DNA of 64,000 nt from Microcyclospora pomicola (taxonomy: Eukaryota > Ascomycota > Dothideomycetes > Capnodiales): the NCBI GenBank assembly GCA_002786065.1, contig NHNY01000004.1, positions 372,001-436,000 on the forward strand, written 5' to 3'. The notes under the pieces are model-generated. The model searched no databases. It was not told the origin of the DNA and saw only the letters and a list, made by a program, of their open reading frames with translations. The position numbers were made by a program, and so were the translations under genes. Below are positions 44,778 to 55,334 of this stretch, piece after piece; within the stretch, counting starts at the first letter, position 1; each line of letters opens with the position of its first letter.

Positions 44778-46756
44778 TCATAATCGCGCCCCGCCATCTC
44801 TCGCTATCCGACCAAGCCACTCCTGGTCGGTGGGTACAGTGGTCACAGTTTCCGGGTTTGCGGAGATTGGTGGTGATGGGCGGATGCGCGAGAGGTTCAG
44901 CCCGATGCTGGTCCACCATTCGTCGGGGACATCGTCGCGACGGGCGAACCGAGCGATGACCTGGCGCATCGTCTCGAGATCGGTCTCGTCGTGCTCGTCT
45001 TCGCTGCCGATCAAGACTCCATCAGCGGTCGCGGGATCGAGACGAGCATCAGGATCGGATGCGGTCCTGGCAGTAGAGATGGGCCCATCCGGTCCAGGAT
45101 CGATGCCGACAGCCTCATATTGTGGAGGAGGCGAAGTCGGACGTGAAGTCAAGGAGTCAGCGGCGAATCGACGGAAGTAATCTGCAACTTGGACTCGTGC
45201 TTCGCGAGCAGCATTGATCGCGCTCTGGCTCTGGGCTTCCGGGCGTGGGCTAGGCGGCTCGTCGTCCATGATGTCTCCAAACGCTGATCGTGCCTGGACA
45301 TGTCTAAATGTGCGCCTTGACGAGCGATTCGTTGTCGACTCGTCAGCCTCTTCTCGATATTGAATTCGATTCCGTGTCTCACGTCCAGCGATCAATCCTA
45401 CGTGGGTAAGACGTTCGCGTCCACTGTTCGACTCCAAAGCCTCCTCAATCAGTCGAAACCCGAGATCCACACATTCTGGCTCATTTGAAAGGGCGAAACG
45501 GTCTCCCTCACGACGGCGAATCTCCTGATGTGCTTGAATTCGTTCGCGGCCGTCTGGTGTGGCCATCTCGTAGTGGTACATGTCATGAGCGAAATCCTCA
45601 CTCGCGTCGCAGACAAATCCATCATCACTTCCTAGTGACGATGCCGAGTCTGTGGGGTCTTGACCTTCGCTAGAGTTGTTTTGACTCTCATCAGAGGATG
45701 AGCTGCGTTCAGCATCCGCGACTGTAGCTCCTGTATTTGACCCAAATGACTGGCTGACAGCGGCGCTGGTAAAGCTGCTGTCAGCACTTGGCAGCGTCGC
45801 ATCTGGTGTAATGGTCGTCCGCATGATTTCCCAGCCATCTGCTGGAGTAGGGCTTCGGTTCCGGTCACCAAGACCATCGACAGGCGAGTCGGGTCGCCAG
45901 GTATAGCTCAAGGGGTGTGACCGGCGAGCGGAAGCTTCTGCCTCGGGTATGAAGATACCTCCTGGGCTCGCCTGAGAGGTCTCGTGAGGTGGAGTCGGCA
46001 AACTGCTAGGTATGCGCAGAGGAGGTCCGTGAGATCCATCTGATCCGGCTGATCCCGACAACAAGGGTTGCGACGCTTCACGATGGCTGTCGACACTCGG
46101 CGCTCTTTCCAGCCGTGACCTCAGCGCTCTCGATTCGATCAGGGCGAGCCGTTCGCGCCGCGGGAACCGGGAGACCCGTTGGCTCTCTGCTCTTGCTCTG
46201 AGACTCACAAGACGTTGATCGAGACTCGCCGCACGTCGCTGAAAGCCGGCAAGGCTGTCCCTCAACTGACGCTCTTGCCGCTGTAAAGCAACCCCATGTC
46301 GGTCTTGTGAGTACAATGACTCCGGCATAGGAGCTGGTGGGAGGGTATGGCCGCTGTTGCGATCGACATGCTCGAGGAGAGTCGACACCGGAGGCAGACC
46401 AGACGCGTATCCGCGCTGAACGTCTCCCATGCCTGAGCTGTCCATCAGAGCTTGCGATCGCTCGAATCGCGGTGGGAGGGTGGAAGGATCTCGAGGTGGC
46501 CTTCTGGTGGACCTGCGGCCGTGTACCTCAGACCTCCGGCGTATGGATGACCTGGCCGCAGCCGTCGGATCACTTGTGAGCGCATCTTTCCCGTTGTTTC
46601 TCTCCGTGCGTTTCTCCTCCTCGGGATCTCTCCAGATTCTTGCGACTATGGGTCAGCCTTATGCTTCCTGCTAGCGGCCAATCGCGACGTTTGTATAGTC
46701 GCGCGTGGGATGTCAAGACGAAAACAATCGATGCGCGCGACTTACGGAAGGCCCAT
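44778..46756 (-). CDS. large disordered orphan protein
   Basis: The main frame is open from 46638 to 44778. The first internal ATG (46445) gives 555 aa, but the frame stays open and protein-like upstream (PRDPSTLPPRFERSQALMDS). An 11-nt first exon at 46746-46756 (MGLP, donor GTAAGT) joined at a CAAG acceptor at 46639 keeps the frame and gives 623 aa beginning MGLPIWRDPEEEK. A helical Arg/Gln/Leu-rich region (LQRQERQLRDSLAGFQRRA) is followed by long Ser/Asp/Glu-rich disorder. Near the end, MRQVIARFARRDDVPDEWW then TSIGLNLSRIR looks like a conserved short domain. Function unknown. The tiny first exon and the unusual acceptor are the uncertain parts. Confidence 0.62.
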
Positions 46757-47318
46757 GCTGATACTGGGGGAGAAAATGAGGATCGAAGAGATCGGCACAG
46801 ACACGCGACTGCAATGAAACACACTGCTGCAGAGGTGGAGTGGAGATGTTGACTTTGGTCGAGCACGTCGATCTGCTGGAGACGTTAGTGCTTGCGATGG
46901 ACGTTGACACCGGCCACTTTGACGCTCTCCGCAAAGCACAAGCGCTGTGGCTGGAGATGGCATGCTTACCTTATGTAGCCTAGCGCGTCGAAGTTATGGT
47001 GAGGCTCGCAGATCTGTATCACGTGCCCTTCTTCACGAGTGAACTTACTTGCGCTCACTTGCATGTGCTGTACTACACAATGAATGCTGCAGTTAATGAG
47101 GTCTCTCCAGATTGTGCAGAGGGCAAAACGTGGTTACCAGCACAATAGCCTCCTTCAACAATGTATATCAAAGTGAGCTTCGGACCCGACAGCGAACACT
47201 GGCATGGTCGATAGGATCAACAAAATCTGTACGATAGACTACACTCAAATGTGCTTTGACCCAGCGCCGCAATGAGATATCGCTGTGGTCACGAAGCCGT
47301 GTGTGTCAAGAGATCCTT
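46757..47318. other. intergenic, no gene seen
   Basis: 562 bp with the orphan's promoter and the MRPL32 3' end. Nothing recognised. Confidence 0.5.
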
Positions 47319-47870
47319 CTATGCCTGCTTTTCATCCTTTGCTTTCGGCTTTTTGAACAGCTCCAATCCCATCACCCTCCGCTCCTCATTGTACTTTTCG
47401 AACATCTCATCCGCCTCTTCTGCCAGCTTTTCCTTGGTCTTGAACCCCGTCGCAACCCATTCTTGGATAGCTACGATGATATGTTAGCACAAATTACCTT
47501 CTACGCTCATTCCTTCATACGCACTCTTCACACAGTACGGACATAGAACGTGTGCTCTCTTTGGTCGTCCGCACGCGCTGCATTTGTTCAACGCAGTCAC
47601 ATCCTTCAATGCCTTGCCGGCCATTTGCCTGTGTCGCTTCTTCATATGCGAGGTCTTCTTTTTGGGAACCGCGCGCAAGAGGCCATCCCAAAGATCAGCG
47701 AGGAGTCCAGGAATCGGAAGAAGAGCGGCCGGGAGGAGACTCGTCCGGAGCTGTTGGAGAAGCGGTATTCGTCTGGTGACTGGTGCTGCGATTTGTGGAA
47801 GTAGCGCTTGTCGAGCGACAGGGAGAAACACGGAGAGGAAGCTCGCGGAGGGCACATGGAGAGCCGCCAT
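47319..47870 (-). CDS. MRPL32: mitochondrial large-subunit ribosomal protein bL32m
   Basis: Two exons, complement(join(47319..47470,47525..47870)), 165 aa. A mitochondrial leader and processing region precede VPKKKTSHMKKRHRQMAGKALKD, the bacterial L32 start that is exposed by proteolysis in yeast. The zinc site is KCSACGRPKRAHVLCPYC (CxxC...CxxC). The 54-nt intron begins at a GTGCGT donor inside what reads as KSAYEG, giving CVKTIQEWVATGFK..., in line with fungal homologues; another donor 27 nt downstream would leave an impossibly short 27-nt intron. The tail (LAEEADEMFEKYNEERRVMG) is helical. Divergent from septin CDC10. Confidence 0.92.
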
Positions 47871-48289
47871 GGTCAAGGCCACGATGATTTCTGTTGCAGT
47901 CTGCTGCCAGCAAAGATGTCGATGTATGTGTGAAGGTGCTGATGAGCGAGTTGCAAATGCGGAAGTGGATAATGTTGAAGCAACACTCCAGTATGCGCAA
48001 CAGAGTGGAAATGCAAAGGTTGTGGTCCTCATTCGGAGGTGAAGGTCAATGCCGCAAATGAGGTGTGGCTCAAGCTGTGGCTGGTGCTTTCCCCTTTACT
48101 GCACGCACCCTGTTCTGTCCATCCGTCCACACTTTCTTCGTGACCCTGTCGTGTCTTGTCTGCTCCACCATCAACTTGACATTGTCCGTCACCCTTCATC
48201 GCACTACCTTCCAATACCCGTCTTCTCCCTCGACACCCTCAATAAGACCACCTGTATAGCTGCACAGATCCAACCTCTCGACCGCAACA
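47871..48289. promoter_or_regulatory. shared promoter region of MRPL32 and CDC10
   Basis: 419 bp between divergent starts. C/T-rich on the septin side. No further gene recognised. Confidence 0.55.
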
Positions 48290-49480
48290 ATGGCTGCAAC
48301 CATCCAAGCCAACCCTCAGTCGGTGTTCCCAAAAAGCCACGTCGGCTTCGACAGCATCACCACTCAGATCGAGAAGAAGCTCTTGAAGCGAGGCTTCCAG
48401 TTCAATGTCATCTGTGTTGGTGCGTACCTCGCGAGACCTCTTGTTCCACGCGCCAATGGCGTCTTGCACGACACTACTAGCCGTGCGATGGTCAAGCCTT
48501 CGTCAGTTGCTGATCTCTTCTCCAGGACAAACCGGTCTCGGCAAATCCACGCTCATCAACACGATCTTCGCTTCGCACCTCGTCGACTCCAAGGGCCGTC
48601 TTCAGCCCAGCGAACCCATCCGCAGCACCACCGAAATCCACCCCGTCACCCACATCATTGAAGAGAACGGCGTGCGCCTGCGACTGAACATTGTTGATAC
48701 TCCCGGCTACGGCGATCTCGTCAACAACGACCGCTGCTGGGACCCTATTGTCAAGTACATCAAAGACCAGCACAGCGCGTACTTGCGCAAGGAGTTGACC
48801 GCTCAGCGTGAGCGCTACATCCAGGACACTCGCATCCACTGCTGCTTGTACTTCATCTCGCCGACTGGTCATGCGCTCAAGCCTATCGACATTGTTGTCC
48901 TGAAGAAGTTGAGCGAGACCGTGAACGTCGTTCCTGTCATCGCCAAGTCAGATAGTCTCACGCTTGAGGAGAGACAGATCTTCAAGGATCGCATCAAGGA
49001 GGAGTTTGCGTTCCACAACATCCGCATGTACCCATACGAGAACGAGGAGTACGACAGCGAGGAGGCTGCCATGAACTCCCAGATCAAGGTTCGTAACAAG
49101 TCATATTGTAGTTTGCACTGACTTCAGAACTGACATGAACGCAGTCTATCATTCCATTCGCTGTGGTGGGCTCCGAGCGAAACATCAACGTCAATGGCAA
49201 GACCGTCCGTGGGCGTCAAAACCGATGGGGCACGATCAATGTTGAGGATGACAAGCACTGCGAATTCGTCTATCTCCGCGACTTCCTCACCCGCACACAC
49301 TTGCAAGACCTGATCGAGACCACCTCGCAAATCCACTACGAGTCTTTCCGTGCCAAGCAGCTTCTTGCACTCAAGGAGAGCAGCGCACAGGTCCAGGGCC
49401 ACGGCAGCCGACCTATCAGCCCTTCAGCTGACCGCGAGCTTAGCAGACAGAGCCAGCGCATGACTATGAATGGATACTAA
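48290..49480 (+). CDS. CDC10: septin Cdc10 (AspD/Spn2 group)
   Basis: Three exons, join(48290..48419,48526..49088,49145..49480), 342 aa. Septins polymerise into filaments at septation sites. The N-terminal polybasic segment IEKKLLKRGFQF binds membranes. G1 is GQTGLGKST (rebuilt across the 106-nt first intron), G3 DTPGYGD, G4 AKSD, and the septin unique element includes GRQNRWGTINVEDDKHCEF and FLTRTHLQDLIETT. There is no C-terminal coiled coil, which together with the short N terminus places it with Cdc10 rather than Cdc3, Cdc11 or Cdc12. The second intron uses a GTTCGT donor. It lies 1.2 kb from the SepH kinase gene. Confidence 0.94.
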
Positions 49481-50686
49481 AGGCGTACTCCTGCTTCCGC
49501 CATAGTTGCCGATTTTGCTTGATCAACGGATTCAGACCATTTGCCATTCATTGCTGTACGGAAGTGATGCGATGACAGGAGGAAATGCTCGACAGCACGA
49601 CGCTTGTTGCAAAATTGCCAAACCAGAAGATCTTGCGCGCCTTGCTGCGAGACCCTGGTGACCTCCATGATCGGCAGCCATGCAAGAGTAGACGATCGAC
49701 ACAGCGAATAACAAACTGACGTGCCGGCGTGGATTACCAGAGCAACAAAAGAGAATGTTCGTCATGGACTTGTCTCGCGGTTGAGTAGTGGAGCGAGGGT
49801 GTTTTGCGTTTCTTTGATACCACAGCATTTCTTGTCGAATTTCCTCTCCTTTGTTAGGTAAGGTATGTATTTATTTTGTGGAGCTGAAGCGATGGAGTTT
49901 CATCCAATTGCTCCCAGCTGGGGGAGAAGAGGCTCCGCGTGCAGTGAATAAATGTTTAATCCACATCTTGTGCATCTCAATTGATCAATTCATTGCCTAC
50001 CTTGTACTCTGGTGTCTGAGGTTTCCAGTGACCGAAATGTCAACAAACAGGAAAGGGGTCATGAATTGTCCTCCTGGTGCTTCTCTTCAGCTCGCAGACT
50101 GGAACAATGCTTTGACAGGCAAAGCAAGGGCAGCATTCCGCCAGACACTGTCACAAAGACCTCGTATCATAACCATTGGTATTAAGGCCTCCCATATCAT
50201 CATCGTGATATGCTTACATCGCAGCAACGATGTCTCGGCAGAATAGAAGTTCGCCTGCTGTACCAAACACGGGTCAAGGTCTCAGCCGAACGCGTGCCGC
50301 TTCGTCATTTCAGTGCACAACAATACTTTACGAGCACAAACATATATTGCCGCAGTGTACAGCCTCATATGCGACCCGCCAGCAGATCCATGACCAAGCC
50401 TGATCGCCGGTGCTTCTGACGCTCGATTCATATCTTGCACGAATATATGCTTGTATGCTCGTCGTTACCCACGCAGACCATCTGAACTCTGATCATTGCC
50501 CGCATCCACCGCTCGCGTGCTCCGTCTAGCGCTGGCCTGTAATACACTGCATTGAGACATTCAGGACAGCATTGGCAGCGCATATCCGCACTCTCTGACC
50601 TACCATGCCCTCTCCGCTCGTCTCAAGGACTTCCCCGGTCTTGCAGCGTCATTAACGACCTGCTGGCAGAATCTTGAACCGCCATA
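49481..50686. other. intergenic, no gene seen
   Basis: 1.2 kb between CDC10 and sepH. Open frames are short and unsupported. Holds the sepH promoter. Confidence 0.5.
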
Positions 50687-53600
50687 ATGCCTCTACCTCC
50701 TACATCATCTTCTCCCACGACCAACCGACACCAGCGGCAGGTTCCCACGACACGAAGGCCTCTTTCAGCTGCTTCTAATCGTCTTGGTCCACCCAAGGAG
50801 AGCACCGTTGGCAGGCCGACTCCCAGAACAAGGCCTACCACAGAGAAGGAGAATGACCCTAGCAAGTCGGAGCGCAAACCACAGGCAAGACGGCAGACTT
50901 CGGCCAGCATACTTGGCAGGGATCCGCCCCCAAGTAAAGATGGAACTGCGCAGATGGACGCAAAAGAGGTGGAGGGGCTCAAGGACTTCCAGCTCGGGAA
51001 TTGTGTTGGGCGCGGTGCGTTTGGGAGTGTCTACCGTGCGCTGAACTGGAGCACGGGCGAGACTGTAGCGATCAAGCAAGTCCGTCTCGCCGACCTTCCC
51101 AAGGCCGAGTTGAATGTCATCATGCAAGAAATCGACCTGCTGAAGAACTTGAACCATCCCAACATTGTCAAATACCACGGCTTCGTCAAGAGTAAGGAGT
51201 CGCTGTATATCATTCTGGAGTACTGTGAGAACGGGAGCTTGCACAGCATTTGCAAGAACTTTGGAAAGTTCCCGGAGAACCTGGTCAGCCTCTACACAGC
51301 CCAAGTGCTGCAAGGATTGCTCTTCTTACACGAGCAGGGTGTGATTCATCGTGATATCAAGGGCGCAAACATTCTGACTACCAAGGAGGGTCTTGTGAAA
51401 CTTGCAGATTTTGGTGTTGCAACCAAACAGTCTGGACTCTCGGAGGGAAGTGTTGTTGGTACACCATACTGGATGGCACCGGAAGTAATCGAGCTATCTG
51501 GTGCATCTACCGCCAGCGATATCTGGAGTTTGGGATGTACTGTTATCGAGCTGCTCGATGGTAAGCCGCCATACCACAAGTTTGCCCCAATGCCTGCGCT
51601 GTTCCGCATTGTCAATGACGACCACCCGCCATTGCCCGAAGGGGTGAGCCCACTGGTACGAGACTTCCTGATGCAATGTTTTCAGAAAGATCCAAATCTC
51701 CGCGTGACAGCCAAGAAGCTTCTTAAGCATCCATGGATCATGTCGACGAAGAAGGGTGACAAGAAGAAGGCTCCCGAACACACCGAGGCGGTCAAAAGTG
51801 TGAAGGAATGGAACAAAGCTCTCAAATCAAGTCCACCGAATGTGAAGGCGGGCGGTAGACAGACAACCACACGACCGACCGCAAGACCAGCGTCGAGAGG
51901 TAACGCAGGTGGACTTACGACGGTGCGCGAGACCAACAAATCTACACATCCGCGTGGCCTGAGAAAGGTTCAATCAACCTTGCGCGCATCTCCGCCCAAC
52001 GATAACACGAATGAACGTTGGGACGATGACTTTGAAGCACTCTCTACCGGGATGGGATCCTTGCAGCTTCCGGATCGCCTAAGACCGCAGGATAACTTCG
52101 CTGGACTTTTCAGCTCCGAAAAGTTAAAGCAGTACGCAAGCTTTGACGGCACCCCTGACAACACCGGTAGGGTAGAGGAGTGGGATGAGGAGTTTGAAGG
52201 CGACCTTACTGTTCGCTCCCCTCTGCCGCCTGATGAAGGCTACGCGGGTGATTTCGACTCCACAAGATTTCCCCTCGACTCGCGCCAAGCTGGTCAAGGA
52301 TCCACGGATATAAAAGCGGTGGGTTTTTATGGACAAAATCGGCATGAAGCAGGGCCGAGGCAAGAGCGGAGGGGAAGCAAGGACTCACAGCCTCAGACTC
52401 AGATCTTGCGACCTGCATCAAGATCGAAGAACACGGCCAAGGGGTCCCAGATACCAGCTGTCTCTAAGAGGCAAGTGCTACCGGCCGTAGCGGACAAGGA
52501 CAGGTATCGTGAGGATATGGAGGAAGACTACTCTGATCTGGTTGCAGATGATGAGGCTGCTTTCAAAGCCAAGCTTGCAGGCTTCTCACCGAATCGACCC
52601 ATACGTCCTCATGAGCTTTCTGATATGCAGAGTAAACTCGGCAATACCAATCGAAGGCGGACGCGAACCCCGACAAACCTAGTGCACGATGCAGCGGCAA
52701 TGCGGCGGACGAGGAGCTCACTTGAAATGCAGAAGTATCGAGAGGATATAGGAGACGAGGACTTCACCGAGCTTTGCTTCGACGAGGTAGACAATGCCCC
52801 GATGAACTTGCTACCCAAAAAGACCAGATCACCGCAATCTGCTAGCGTAAGCAGTGAGTCGTTGTCCTCAGACCGTGGCACCATGAAGCTCGGTAATGCT
52901 TCGTCTTGGCCCGGCGACGATGAGGAGGATGAGGATGACGATCCATTCGCTGCGCTAGAAGAAGAACTCGATGCAGTCGACCTGGAATCCAATGTGGCGC
53001 GCGACAAGCACGCACGCTTATGCACACTTGTGGAAACGCTGGTTTCTGACCTCAAACTCACACAGTCCGGCGATGTCCTGGCCGAGATCGCTGAGCAGCT
53101 ACTTCAGATATTGACCGAGTCGCCAGATGTCAAGACCATCATCGTTAGTAGTCATGGCATGCTGCCGATCCTGGAGATCATTGAGACTTGTCCGCATCCA
53201 TTCACCATCTTCCGCCTGCTGCAGATTGTCAACTGTATCATCAGCGACAGTGTCGAAGTGCAGGAGAATCTGTGTTTCGTGGGCGGTATCCCCATCATCT
53301 CTCAATTCGCGCACAAGAAGTACAGCTCCGAGATCCGCCTTGAGGCTGCAGCGTTTGTGCGCATGATGTACCAAACATCTACTTTGACATTGCAAATGTT
53401 CGTGTCGTGCGGCGGTCTCAACGTACTGGTGGAGTTCCTAGAAGAAGAATACGACACGGAGTTTGGGCGCGAACTTGTGCTTACTGGCGTAAATGGTGTC
53501 TCAAGCGTCTTCGAACTGCAAGGACCTACGCCGAAGAACGACTTTTGTCGCATATTCAGCAGAAGTTCGGTGCTGTATCCGCTGTCCCTTGTCCTGAATC

Positions 53601-55054
53601 ATGTTCTTGGTGAGGATAGAGACGGGGACGATACAATTGAGGGCAAGATTGTCAACATCTTCCTTCTTTTCAGCCAGGCGGAGAACCATGTCAAAGAAAG
53701 CGTGGCAGATCGGATGGTGCTGAAGCATGTACTAAAAGATCTCAAGCGCATGAGCCCCCAGCATCAAATTACGATGCTGAAATTCATTAAGAACCTGTCC
53801 ATGCTGGCGACTACTCTCGATGCATTGCAGAACAGCAACGCGATCGAAGTGCTCACTGATCTGCTTGACGCAAGCATGCACGCCAGCCACTTCAGGGAGA
53901 TCAGCAACCAGATCTTGAACACTATGTACAACCTCTGCAGGCTGTCTAAAGCAAGACAGGAGGATGCTGCGCTGAGTGGTATTGTCCCCTTGTTACAGCG
54001 CATTGTACAGACGGAGCGACCTCTGAAGGAATTCGCTCTTCCAATCCTATGTGACATGGCGCATTCCGGAAAGGTCGGACGCAAGGTACTTTGGCAGAAC
54101 AAAGGGCTACACTTCTATATCGGGCTGCTCGCGGATCAGTACTGGGCTGTGACTGCACTTGATGCGATCTTCATATGGCTGCAAGAGGAGACAGCCAAGG
54201 TGGAAGAACATCTACTCGCATCTTCAGCCTTTGTGGAAGCTGTCGTGCGCTGCTTTAATGAAAGCAAAGCCGACACTTTTGAGAACCTTCTGGAACCTCT
54301 GCAAAAGCTTTTACGTCTTTCTCCACCAGTCGCGGCAAGTCTGGCGCAGAAGAGTCTTTTCGAGCGCAGTGCTGTCAAGGTGCATGCAAGGAAGCCTCTA
54401 GTACGTCTCAACCTGCTACGAGTGATCCGTAGCATTTGCGATGCTAGCGGAGAAGATCTGCTTAGACAGTATGGCCTGATTGAAAGCGTGCAAATGCTCG
54501 CGCGACAAGATACTGCCATCCTGGTTCGCGAAATGGCCAATGATCTCATCAAGACCACCAATGCTGCGGGCTCCCACGGACTTTCACGAAGAACGAGCAA
54601 TAACGCGATGATCACACCTACGAATGGCAGCATGCCACCCACGCCTAGCGAACGCGCAAGCAGTCGCGCAGGCGGATACTTCGACTTCGGCCTCGAGCTT
54701 ACTTCCCGATCTCGAACCCCAGCCTCATCAGCCTCACCGTATCGCCCGACGAGTCGTGATGGCAGCAACCACTCCGTCCACTCCACGAACTGGGCCACCA
54801 ACGGTGCCAGTAGCTCTTCGATCGCGAGGAGAGAGAGCACCCGCCAACCTCCAACGACAAGAGTATCCTTGGCCATGCCTCGAGCACGAAGCAGACTGAG
54901 CTTGGCCCCGGTCAGTGACGGCAGCGCTCGCGGGGTGGCAGGCCCACCTGATCGCCTGACGCCGACACACGCGCCGCCCAGTGCAAACACACGTGCTGCG
55001 GCGATCACTGCGAGGAGACGGCGACAGACCAGTAGTGCCGAGCTCACTCGATGA
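50687..55054 (+). CDS. sepH: septation initiation kinase SepH/Cdc7
   Basis: Single exon, 1,455 aa. SepH (fission yeast Cdc7) is the Ste20/MAPKKK-like kinase near the top of the septation initiation network at spindle poles; it is needed for septum formation and conidiation in Aspergillus. A disordered basic N terminus (1-100) precedes the kinase domain (about 101-351): GRGAFGSV at 108-115, VAIK with Lys130, HRDIKGAN with Asp223, DFG at 241-243 and GTPYWMAPEV. A long linker with acidic repeats follows, then an armadillo-like helical half (VETLVSDLKLTQSGDVLAE to about residue 1,290), and a Ser/Arg-rich tail. Kinase followed by ARM repeats is the SepH/MAP3K-epsilon architecture. Converges on GPI10. 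Confidence 0.95.
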   Translation: MPLPPTSSSPTTNRHQRQVPTTRRPLSAASNRLGPPKESTVGRPTPRTRPTTEKENDPSKSERKPQARRQTSASILGRDPPPSKDGTAQMDAKEVEGLKDFQLGNCVGRGAFGSVYRALNWSTGETVAIKQVRLADLPKAELNVIMQEIDLLKNLNHPNIVKYHGFVKSKESLYIILEYCENGSLHSICKNFGKFPENLVSLYTAQVLQGLLFLHEQGVIHRDIKGANILTTKEGLVKLADFGVATKQSGLSEGSVVGTPYWMAPEVIELSGASTASDIWSLGCTVIELLDGKPPYHKFAPMPALFRIVNDDHPPLPEGVSPLVRDFLMQCFQKDPNLRVTAKKLLKHPWIMSTKKGDKKKAPEHTEAVKSVKEWNKALKSSPPNVKAGGRQTTTRPTARPASRGNAGGLTTVRETNKSTHPRGLRKVQSTLRASPPNDNTNERWDDDFEALSTGMGSLQLPDRLRPQDNFAGLFSSEKLKQYASFDGTPDNTGRVEEWDEEFEGDLTVRSPLPPDEGYAGDFDSTRFPLDSRQAGQGSTDIKAVGFYGQNRHEAGPRQERRGSKDSQPQTQILRPASRSKNTAKGSQIPAVSKRQVLPAVADKDRYREDMEEDYSDLVADDEAAFKAKLAGFSPNRPIRPHELSDMQSKLGNTNRRRTRTPTNLVHDAAAMRRTRSSLEMQKYREDIGDEDFTELCFDEVDNAPMNLLPKKTRSPQSASVSSESLSSDRGTMKLGNASSWPGDDEEDEDDDPFAALEEELDAVDLESNVARDKHARLCTLVETLVSDLKLTQSGDVLAEIAEQLLQILTESPDVKTIIVSSHGMLPILEIIETCPHPFTIFRLLQIVNCIISDSVEVQENLCFVGGIPIISQFAHKKYSSEIRLEAAAFVRMMYQTSTLTLQMFVSCGGLNVLVEFLEEEYDTEFGRELVLTGVNGVSSVFELQGPTPKNDFCRIFSRSSVLYPLSLVLNHVLGEDRDGDDTIEGKIVNIFLLFSQAENHVKESVADRMVLKHVLKDLKRMSPQHQITMLKFIKNLSMLATTLDALQNSNAIEVLTDLLDASMHASHFREISNQILNTMYNLCRLSKARQEDAALSGIVPLLQRIVQTERPLKEFALPILCDMAHSGKVGRKVLWQNKGLHFYIGLLADQYWAVTALDAIFIWLQEETAKVEEHLLASSAFVEAVVRCFNESKADTFENLLEPLQKLLRLSPPVAASLAQKSLFERSAVKVHARKPLVRLNLLRVIRSICDASGEDLLRQYGLIESVQMLARQDTAILVREMANDLIKTTNAAGSHGLSRRTSNNAMITPTNGSMPPTPSERASSRAGGYFDFGLELTSRSRTPASSASPYRPTSRDGSNHSVHSTNWATNGASSSSIARRESTRQPPTTRVSLAMPRARSRLSLAPVSDGSARGVAGPPDRLTPTHAPPSANTRAAAITARRRRQTSSAELTR

Positions 55055-55334
55055 TCGCGATGCTGTGGCTACCATCAACTTGTCATTCCTCTTTTTCTTT
55101 TCCTGGGCCTGCGTCGGCGCTTTTGGACAGGCACGCATTACACTGGTGTTCATGATGGGACGATATCATTGTGCAGCGCATGATACATACTTCCACCCTT
55201 TGGTATCTTGATAGGCCCGGAGCGAAGCGAAGCATAGCATAGCGTTTGGCGTGCTGTTTCTCCTTGATTATTGTACATAGCAGGTCTTGTTATCAGACTA
55301 CAGTCTTCTCACCAAGTTTTCCTCCCTTCTACCT

